From: a candidate division TA06 bacterium SM23_40
GTDB lineage: Bacteria > LJUI01 > SM1-40
DNA: 8,897 nt
Assembly: GCA_001303705.1 (NCBI GenBank)
Contig: LJUI01000107.1
Span: 1 to 8,897, forward strand
Direction of reading: 5' to 3'
The notes under the pieces are model-generated. The model was given only the letters and a program-made list of their open reading frames with translations, searched no databases and was not told the DNA's origin. The stretch's first letter is position 1. Every line of letters begins with the position of its first letter. This document shows positions 1 to 4,895 of this stretch, piece by piece. A program made the translations under genes and the position numbers.

Positions 1-171
1 CCCACAACACCGTGCATCTGACCTGCCTCGAGCGCGGCACCCGTCCCCGGCCACGCACATTTTGCGGCCGGGTCCGTGGTTACAAAGGCTGTCTGCGCTC
101 GCGCCGCCGGGCGGATCGCTATTCGTTAGACGGTCTAGATGCTGAGGCTTGTCTGTCAAATCGAAGGAGAG

Positions 172-177
172 AGGAGG
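172..177 (+). promoter_or_regulatory. Ribosome binding site of the dodecin gene
   Basis: A perfect AGGAGG, 5 bases before ATG 183. It fixes the start well inside a longer open frame that begins near position 12. A second purine-rich AAGGAGA lies at 164-170. Confidence 0.8.
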
Positions 178-182
178 GCGCC

Positions 183-398
183 ATGGCTGAGAGTGTGTAC
201 AAAGTCGTTGAGTTGGTGGGCACGAGCAGCGACTCTTGGGAGAGGGCTGCTGCAACCGCCATCGACAAAGCCGCCAAGACATTGCGCGATCTTCGAGTGG
301 CCGAGATATCTCAACTTGATGTGCAACTCAAGGATGGTAAGATCGAAGCTTACCGTGCAAAGGTGAAGGTGTCCTTCAAGTACGAAGGGGGCGACTAG
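183..398 (+). CDS. Dodecin family protein, calcium-dodecin (non-flavin) type
   Basis: A 71-residue protein with the dodecin layout: an N-terminal strand (VYKVVELVGTS, residues 5-15), one amphipathic helix (about 17-34), then two long strands (about 37-49 and 52-67) ending in KVKVSFKYEG. Dodecins assemble into hollow 12-subunit spheres; classical ones store flavin between a conserved Trp and Gln. Here the Trp position is Val (DLRVAE, near residue 39) and the Gln position is Arg (AYRAK), so the flavin-stacking residues are absent. From memory, the sequence is much closer to the mycobacterial calcium dodecin Rv0379 (shared VYKV, GTS..SWE.AA, RVA and VSFK) than to halobacterial dodecin. Start chosen at ATG 183 because AGGAGG lies 5 bases upstream; the frame stays open further upstream, but that part is not dodecin-like. 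Family assignment is firm; ligand and role (metal binding or scaffold) are inferred. Confidence 0.9.
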   Translation: MAESVYKVVELVGTSSDSWERAAATAIDKAAKTLRDLRVAEISQLDVQLKDGKIEAYRAKVKVSFKYEGGD

Positions 399-416
399 AT
401 TTCGTCGCCGTCCAAG

Positions 417-434
417 GGGCCACTCAGCTGGCCC
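417..434. other. Hairpin downstream of the dodecin gene
   Basis: GGGCCA (417-422) pairs with TGGCCC (429-434) around a 6-base loop. A second stem, GGCGAC (390-395) with GTCGCC (404-409), spans the dodecin stop codon. Neither is followed by a T run, so they are not classical intrinsic terminators. They could protect the dodecin mRNA 3' end or act as weak terminators. No gene was seen in 399-526. Confidence 0.35.
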
Positions 435-518
435 GGCAGGATCGTCTATTGTGAGTGCAGGCCCGGTGAGCGCGCGCGGCTGATGATCCGGCGTTTCGCG
501 GCGCTGGATCGAACTCGT

Positions 519-525
519 GGAAGGG
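519..525 (+). promoter_or_regulatory. Likely ribosome binding site of the acetyltransferase gene
   Basis: GGAAGGG, 1 base before ATG 527 but 7 bases before the in-frame GTG 533. The spacing favours GTG as the true initiator, which would shorten the protein by two residues. Confidence 0.45.
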
Positions 526-526
526 C

Positions 527-1087
527 ATGACAGTGAGAACGGCCCCACCTGCGATGACTACGCCTCGGCTCATTCTCCGGGCCTTCACGGAAGAGGACAT
601 TACACGCTTGCATCGGCTTCTGAGCGAAAGGGATGTGCTGCGTTACTTTCCCAAGGTCGATCCTCCGTCGCGGGATAGGGTCGAGAAGATGGTCACCGGG
701 CTGCTCGAACACTGGGAAGAACGTGGCTATGGATTATGGGCGGTGGAATCGCGGTCGGGAAGGGAGCTGATGGGAAGGTGCGGCTTGCAGTATCTAGTGG
801 ATACGGGAGAAGTCGAGGTGGACTTTATACTGGGGAAGAGATACTGGGGAGAGGGCTTCGCCACTGAAGCCGGCCGAGCCAGCTTGCGGTACGGTTTCGA
901 GGATCTCGGATTGGAGTGCGTGGTAGGCATCGTGCATCCGGAGAACAAAGCTTCCCAGAGGGTACTGGAGAAGCTGGGAATGAACTTCATCGAGCAGAGA
1001 GAGTACTTCGGGATGCAGTGCCATCGGTATGTTATCGAACGTCCCTCATATGACAGGGCATCCCGGCTATGGAACGATCTCACCTGA
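527..1087 (+). CDS. GNAT family N-acetyltransferase (RimJ/RimL-like)
   Basis: A 186-residue protein with the full GNAT fold of the Acetyltransf_3 (RimJ/RimL) group. It opens with TPRLILRAFTEEDITRL (residues 12-28), the usual first strand and helix. The acetyl-CoA pyrophosphate loop is RYWGEG (105-110), matching Q/R-x-x-G-x-G, followed by FATEAGRASLRYGF. Motif B is VHPENKASQRVLEKLGM (136-152), with the Asn and Ser typical of this group. Such enzymes transfer acetyl from acetyl-CoA to an amino group; relatives modify ribosomal protein N-termini, small amines or drugs, and the substrate here cannot be told. The start is uncertain: ATG 527 has GGAAGGG only 1 base upstream, GTG 533 has the same site at a better 7-base spacing, and ATG 554 would begin just before the conserved TPRL. 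The conserved domain is complete with any of them. Confidence 0.9.
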   Translation: MTVRTAPPAMTTPRLILRAFTEEDITRLHRLLSERDVLRYFPKVDPPSRDRVEKMVTGLLEHWEERGYGLWAVESRSGRELMGRCGLQYLVDTGEVEVDFILGKRYWGEGFATEAGRASLRYGFEDLGLECVVGIVHPENKASQRVLEKLGMNFIEQREYFGMQCHRYVIERPSYDRASRLWNDLT

Positions 1088-1205
1088 GCTTTCGGTGGTG
1101 CCGGTGCGGAGGGCGCGCAATCTCAGATCCGAATTAGCTCCGCCTCGGTCGCTCGATTTGCAGGCTTTCGGCGGTCCGGTGACTGGCTATCCGGTGAGGG
1201 TGGTG

Positions 1206-1211
1206 GGAGGG
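1206..1211 (+). promoter_or_regulatory. Ribosome binding site supporting a TTG start
   Basis: GGAGGG, 7 bases before TTG 1219. The alternative in-frame GTG at 1225 would sit 13 bases away. The site decides the rare TTG initiator of the crotonase gene. Confidence 0.6.
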
Positions 1212-1218
1212 TAGAGAG

Positions 1219-1974
1219 TTGACGGTGATTTCGGTCGACCATATCGATGAAGCAGCGGTGGTCAGGCTGAATCGAGGCGTCACTAATCCACTCAATCTGG
1301 AGCTCGTGAACGAGCTGGCCGCGGCTCTTGTGGCATTGGAACGCGATCCGAAGGCACGCGGCATTGTGCTCACCGGCTCCAATGATAAGTTCTTTTCAAT
1401 AGGTCTTGACATCCCGGAGCTTTTTCCGCTTGCGAGGAACGAATTCGAGGTCTTCTATCGGGCATTCAATCAACTCTGCCTCACCCTCTATACGCTGTCC
1501 ATTCCGACCGTGGCAGCAATAGCGGGGCATGCAGTTGCCGGAGGGTGCATACTGGCGCTCTGTTGTGACTACCGGTTTGTGGCGGAAGGCAGAAGGCTGA
1601 TGGGGATGAACGAGATCAAGCTCGGAGTTCCCGTGCCCTACGTGGCGGACTGTATACTCCGGTACACGGTCGGCGTGCGGAATGCGCGTGAGATCATGGA
1701 GAGCGGAGAATTCTACCCACCCGATACGTCTCTTCAGCTCGGCCTGGCAGATCGGGTGTTGCCGCTGGAACGAGTGGTGCCGGCCTCGATCGAGAAGATC
1801 GGGCTGTTGAGCTCGTCGCCCCGAGAGGCATTCGCCATGATCAAGCGGAATCGGGTTGAGCCGGTCGAGACGCAGGTGCGCGCTCGCCTGGACCAGAAGA
1901 TGGCGCTGTTCATAGAGCGCTGGTATTCTGAGGGGGCCCGCGAACAGCTGAGAGCGGCAATGGACAAGTTCTAG
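1219..1974 (+). CDS. Enoyl-CoA hydratase/isomerase (crotonase) family protein, isomerase-like
   Basis: A 251-residue protein, normal length for a single-domain crotonase. The CoA and oxyanion-hole segments are KFFSIGLDIPEL (57-68, the usual FSAGxDL region) and AGHAVAGGCILALCCDYRF (102-120, the GxAxGGG region). The next segment, GMNEIKLGVPVPYVADCIL (129-147), matches the mitochondrial delta3,delta2-enoyl-CoA isomerase pattern (GLNETQLG) better than the hydratase pattern (P-E-x-x-L-G-x-x-P-G-x-G-G-T). Glu132 would be the single catalytic acid/base, and the second hydratase Glu is not evident. The FYPPDTSLQLGLADRVLP block (165-182) also fits the isomerase. The inferred reaction shifts a 3-enoyl-CoA double bond to the trans-2 position for beta-oxidation; another CoA-ester reaction is possible. 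No other fatty-acid gene is nearby. The start is TTG 1219, chosen for GGAGGG 7 bases upstream; no suitable ATG exists. Confidence 0.88.
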   Translation: MTVISVDHIDEAAVVRLNRGVTNPLNLELVNELAAALVALERDPKARGIVLTGSNDKFFSIGLDIPELFPLARNEFEVFYRAFNQLCLTLYTLSIPTVAAIAGHAVAGGCILALCCDYRFVAEGRRLMGMNEIKLGVPVPYVADCILRYTVGVRNAREIMESGEFYPPDTSLQLGLADRVLPLERVVPASIEKIGLLSSSPREAFAMIKRNRVEPVETQVRARLDQKMALFIERWYSEGAREQLRAAMDKF

Positions 1975-2050
1975 ATCCTCTGCGCCCTGCGCGGCGCCGA
2001 TCTGTGAGCTGTGAAAATCCGAAAACCAATTGCCCCGGAAGGAATGTTGC

Positions 2051-2626
2051 ATGAAGGTCACCGCTTTCAATGCCAGTGGACGAAAAGACGGGAATACCGC
2101 CACCCTGCTCAAGGCCGTGCTCGGCGAATTGGAAAAGGAGGGGATTGAAACTGAGCTGGTTCAACTCGCCGGCACGAGCATCCGGGGGTGCAGGGCATGC
2201 TATAAGTGCTTCGAGAATAGAGACCGGCGTTGCTCGGTGAATGACGACGCGCTGAACGAATGCATCGAGAAGATGCTCGCCTCGGACGGGATCATTCTGG
2301 GGTCACCCACCTATTTCGCCAATGTGAGCGCCGAGATGAAGGCGTTGATCGACCGCGCCGGGCTTGTGGCAAAGGCCAACGGAGATATGTTCAGACGAAA
2401 GGTTGGCGCGGCGGTCGTGGCCGTGCGGCGGGCAGGGAGCATACACGCCTTCAACTCCATCAATCACTTCTTCCTCATAAGTCAGATGATCGTGCCCGGT
2501 TCCAGCTACTGGAACGTGGGGGTGGGTCGGAACAAGGGTGAGGTGGAACAGGACGGTGAAGGCATGGCCACGATGAAGACTCTGGGTGGAAACATGGCCT
2601 GGCTGTTGAGGAGACTGCATAGCTAG
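2051..2626 (+). CDS. Iron-sulfur flavoprotein, NADPH-dependent FMN reductase (flavodoxin-fold) family
   Basis: A 191-residue protein with a flavodoxin-like fold. The N-terminal strand and FMN-phosphate loop are MKVTAFNASGRKDGNT (1-16). A second flavin-contacting segment, GSPTYFANVSAEMKALIDR, lies at 84-102. Between them is a compact cysteine motif at C47, C50, C53 and C61 (C-x2-C-x2-C-x7-C). This matches the C-x2-C-x2-C-x4-7-C signature of archaeal and bacterial iron-sulfur flavoproteins (Isf), which hold one [4Fe-4S] cluster next to FMN and pass electrons from ferredoxin or reduced nicotinamides. The protein is predicted to be cytoplasmic and probably oligomeric. Electron acceptors in the family include O2, peroxide and quinone-like compounds; the partner here is unknown. 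Start is ATG 2051, with GGAAGGAA 6 bases upstream; the frame extends to 2030 but without support. The following membrane-protein gene begins 43 bases downstream. Confidence 0.88.
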   Translation: MKVTAFNASGRKDGNTATLLKAVLGELEKEGIETELVQLAGTSIRGCRACYKCFENRDRRCSVNDDALNECIEKMLASDGIILGSPTYFANVSAEMKALIDRAGLVAKANGDMFRRKVGAAVVAVRRAGSIHAFNSINHFFLISQMIVPGSSYWNVGVGRNKGEVEQDGEGMATMKTLGGNMAWLLRRLHS

Positions 2627-2669
2627 GATCGCCCGGCTCGGCGTGTTCGAGCGGTGCGGTGGACAGAAT

Positions 2670-3425
2670 ATGGGACTGCCAAAGCTTGTGCTCTCGGTGG
2701 TGGCTCTCACGGCGGTGAATTGCGTGCCGCTGGCCGGGATCCTGGTACTCGATTGGGACGCAACGGTCATAGTCCTGCTCTACTGGACGGAGAATGTGAT
2801 CATCGGGGCGTACAACATCGTAAAGATCGCGATGGTGAAAGTTGACCGGCCGATCCTCCATCTCACCAAATTGTTCGCAATACCCTTCTTCTCCATCCAC
2901 TTCGGAGGATTCTGTGCAGTCCATGGACTGTTTCTTCTTTTCTTCTTCGGTCTCGGGGACGGGCTGGAGTCATTCTCCCCGGGTCCGACGTGGCCGGGTC
3001 CTTTCATATTCGTGCAGTTGCTGGTTGCCGTGCTGGCCCAGCTCTGGCGAAGCCGCCCATACGGTATGGAATGGCCTGTTATCGGTCTCGTTCTGAGTCA
3101 CGGCGTATCGTTCGTCCAGAACTATCTCGTGGGCAAGGAATATCTCTCTCTCAGCATCGGCGAGCTGATGAGCCAGCCATACAAACGGATCGTGCTCCTT
3201 CATGTGGCGATTATTGCTGGAGCCATCCCGATCGTATTGCTCGGCTCGCCGATCCCCCTGTTGTTGATCCTTGTGGTTGCGAAGATATGGATCGACATCC
3301 GATTGCACATCAAGTCCCACAAGCTCGGATCAGCAGGGGGCGGGGGAGGGCGTAAGGAGGGTGGACCTGAACCGGCCGCTGAGCCGGATTCGAGGAGGCG
3401 TGAAGTCCGTTCAGAAAGCATGTGA
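2670..3425 (+). CDS. Integral membrane protein, DUF6498-like
   Basis: A 251-residue hydrophobic protein. Candidate membrane spans are roughly residues 6-26, 31-53, 66-95 (long, possibly one span plus a re-entrant loop), 110-126, 134-152, 173-191 and 194-211. Conserved-looking polar motifs lie within or near the spans: LLYWTENVIIGAYNIVK (36-52), HFGGFCAVHGLF (77-88) and PYKRIVLLHVAII (170-182), plus KIWIDIRLH (205-213). From memory this order (YW.EN..iG.yNi.K, H.GgF..vHg.F, PY.RI..LH, K...D...H) is that of the DUF6498 family, whose function is unknown. The conserved His, Glu and Asp residues could bind a metal or haem, but that is speculation. The C-terminal tail (219-251) is Gly/Arg/Glu-rich and unlike the rest. 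ATG 2670 was preferred over GTG 2643 because GGTGGA lies 6 bases upstream and the added residues look non-native. Confidence 0.75.
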   Translation: MGLPKLVLSVVALTAVNCVPLAGILVLDWDATVIVLLYWTENVIIGAYNIVKIAMVKVDRPILHLTKLFAIPFFSIHFGGFCAVHGLFLLFFFGLGDGLESFSPGPTWPGPFIFVQLLVAVLAQLWRSRPYGMEWPVIGLVLSHGVSFVQNYLVGKEYLSLSIGELMSQPYKRIVLLHVAIIAGAIPIVLLGSPIPLLLILVVAKIWIDIRLHIKSHKLGSAGGGGGRKEGGPEPAAEPDSRRREVRSESM

Positions 3426-3445
3426 TTTTGCGGGTCGGGTGCCCG

Positions 3446-3465
3446 GGGCGGGCGTTCGCCCGTTC
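3446..3465. other. GC-rich hairpin between the membrane-protein and kinase genes
   Basis: GGGCGGGC (3446-3453) and GCCCGTTC (3458-3465) fold around a GTTC loop, giving 8 pairs of which two are G-T wobbles. It lies 20 bases after the membrane-protein stop and is not followed by a T run. It may weakly terminate transcription or define an mRNA end before the kinase gene. Confidence 0.35.
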
Positions 3466-3508
3466 GCAATGATAGAAGAGAGTCGGCACTCGCTCAGGGG
3501 TGTGCAAC

Positions 3509-4222
3509 ATGAAGATCGAATCGTTCGATCTGGAGCCGGGCAGAGTTATCGCAGGGAAGTACCGCGTCATCTCCAAGCTCGGGTCGGGGTGGGAGGGGGA
3601 GGTCTATCGAGTTGTCGAGACTCGTACCGGGATAGAGAGAGCTGCGAAGCTGTTCTATCCTCACAGGAACATCGGCAACCGGACTTCGAGGCTTTACGCT
3701 AAGAAACTGCACAAGCTCCGCCACTGCGCGCTGTTGATCCAGTACCACACTGAGGAGGTCATCAGATTCCGGAAAGAGCGGATAACGGTTCTCATCTCCG
3801 AGTATGTCGAGGGCGACCTGCTCTCCGATTTCCTGAGCCGCCTCCCGGGCAAGAGGCTCAGTTACTTCGAGGCTCTACATCTTCTGTATGCCCTGGCCAG
3901 GGGCATGGAGGAGGTCCATCGCGCCAACGAATATCACGGCGATATACACTCAGACAATGTCATAATAAATCGCCGAGGCGTGGGGTTCGATCTGAAGCTG
4001 ATGGACCTTTTTCACCTGGACGCTCCGAAGACCGAGAACAAACGGTCCGATATCTGTGATGTGATACGACTCTTCTATGAATCACTCGGCGGCTCAAAGC
4101 ACTATGCCAGGCAGCCGCGGGCGGTGAAGCAGATCTGTTGTGGGCTGAAGACGAGTCTGATACTCACGAAATTCCGGACAATGACACAACTGTGCAAACA
4201 TCTGGAGACGATGGCGTGGTGA
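3509..4222 (+). CDS. Compact protein-kinase-like protein (Ser/Thr kinase fold)
   Basis: A 237-residue single-domain kinase with no membrane segment or extra domain. The glycine loop is LGSGWEGEVY (24-33, Gly25/27/30) and the ATP-anchoring lysine is K47 in AAKLF. The hinge region includes LISEYVEGDLLSDFL (95-109). The catalytic loop is YHGDIHSDN (142-150), with H143, D145 and N150 in the HxDxxxxN positions. The metal-binding DFG is changed to D166-L-F (KLMDLFHL), and only about 12 residues separate it from the helix-F-like RSDICDVIRLFYE (179-191). There is therefore almost no activation segment or peptide-binding loop. I recall a widespread bacterial family of about 240 residues with this pattern and a C-terminal ICCGLK...FRT..QL..HLE signature, so this is probably an intact member. 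It may phosphorylate a non-peptide substrate or work by an unusual mechanism; the target is unknown. ATG 3509 was preferred to GTG 3500 because AGGGG lies 8 bases upstream. Confidence 0.82.
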   Translation: MKIESFDLEPGRVIAGKYRVISKLGSGWEGEVYRVVETRTGIERAAKLFYPHRNIGNRTSRLYAKKLHKLRHCALLIQYHTEEVIRFRKERITVLISEYVEGDLLSDFLSRLPGKRLSYFEALHLLYALARGMEEVHRANEYHGDIHSDNVIINRRGVGFDLKLMDLFHLDAPKTENKRSDICDVIRLFYESLGGSKHYARQPRAVKQICCGLKTSLILTKFRTMTQLCKHLETMAW

Positions 4223-4534
4223 GCTGTCCTGCCTGCGTGGGCGATCGCCCGGAGACCTACGGCAGAGGCCACGAAGGCTGACCCGTCTGGGGTAGCGCGG
4301 AATTCGACGAGAGGCGATAGAGAGGAGTGGCACAAAAAGCACGAGGCACGCGTGAGGGAGGGTGGACGCTTTCACGCGCGCCTCGCAGTTGTATGTATAC
4401 AGCAATCTCCGTGCCAACTGAACGGGAGATCATGCATCCGGGTGTGTAGGGCCGTAACACAAAACAGTGCAGTATGTTATGCGATGACGCCGAGAGGCGT
4501 GCGAGCGGAAGAAGAGACGATTCAGGGGCCTATT

Positions 4535-4552
4535 TGGGTAGTCTGCTACCCA
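4535..4552. other. Perfect 7-bp hairpin with tetraloop in non-coding DNA
   Basis: TGGGTAG and CTACCCA enclose a TCTG loop. It is not followed by a T run on either strand. It may be part of a structured RNA or simply a stable element in the gene-free stretch. Confidence 0.4.
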
Positions 4553-4795
4553 GGAATGGGAAAAGAGCTAACCAGATTGCCCACGGCAGGGCGTGCACTG
4601 CCTTTTCATCTGCGCACCCCGGCATGTGCTCGCCGATGCGGTGGGACCATGGATGCGGTGGCCCATTTGCCAGAGGTGCGCGTATTTTTCGAGGTTACCG
4701 CGTGCGCATAAGCATGGTGCTCTCGCCACTCTGAACCCCAGAGGGACCGACCGTACACGATTCTAGCCCCGGTATCGGGATTTCCACGCATTCTT

Positions 4796-4813
4796 GGTCC
4801 GCGCAAGCGGGCC
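4796..4813. other. GC-rich hairpin with GCAA (GNRA) tetraloop
   Basis: GGTCCGC (4796-4802) and GCGGGCC (4807-4813) pair around GCAA, with one wobble pair. GNRA loops are typical of folded RNAs when the + strand is transcribed. There is no T run, so it is not a classical terminator. Confidence 0.4.
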
Positions 4814-4835
4814 CCTCAAGTCGAGCTAGATACAG

Positions 4836-4872
4836 AAAAACGCCCGCCCTCCTGCTGAGAAGAGCGGGCGTT
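4836..4872 (-). terminator. Intrinsic terminator of the - strand operon
   Basis: Read on the - strand, AACGCCCGC (4872-4864) pairs with GCGGGCGTT (4847-4839) as a 9-bp GC-rich stem, and the second arm runs into five T residues (4840-4836). It begins 24 bases after the stop codon of the FG-GAP protein gene. On the + strand the stem is followed by TCCATG with no T run, so it mainly serves the - strand. Confidence 0.85.
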
Positions 4873-4895
4873 CCATGTCCTGAGCCTCGTTCAAG

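Larger units (their letters stand above)
4223..4835. other. Long intergenic stretch between convergent genes, no convincing gene
   Basis: Open frames here (for example 4352-4711 and 4474-4734 on +) encode Cys- and Arg-rich sequences with no recognisable motif and no good ribosome binding site, so I do not call them. The stretch does contain inverted repeats: a 12-base palindrome GGGCGATCGCCC (4239-4250), and hairpins at 4535-4552, 4729-4743, 4768-4779 and 4796-4813. No tRNA, known riboswitch or insertion-sequence end was recognised. Confidence 0.6.

Noticed and set aside
12-182. Longer dodecin reading frame starting near position 12
   Set aside because: The added 57 residues are Arg/Cys-rich and unlike dodecins, whereas AGGAGG lies directly before ATG 183 and the resulting 71 residues match the family length.
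1396-2112. 238-residue - strand frame opposite the crotonase gene
   Set aside because: Antisense shadow of a clearly coding frame; no family features.
4239-4250. GGGCGATCGCCC palindrome as a phage attachment site or terminator
   Set aside because: No T run, no integrase or tRNA nearby, and no second copy noticed. A single 12-base palindrome is weak evidence.
4352-4711. 119-residue + strand open frame in the gene-free stretch
   Set aside because: Composition is random-looking (many Cys and Arg), no motif, no good ribosome binding site, and it overlaps hairpin structures.
4474-4734. 86-residue + strand open frame overlapping the previous one
   Set aside because: No recognisable motif; overlaps another equally unconvincing frame, as expected of chance frames in GC-rich DNA.
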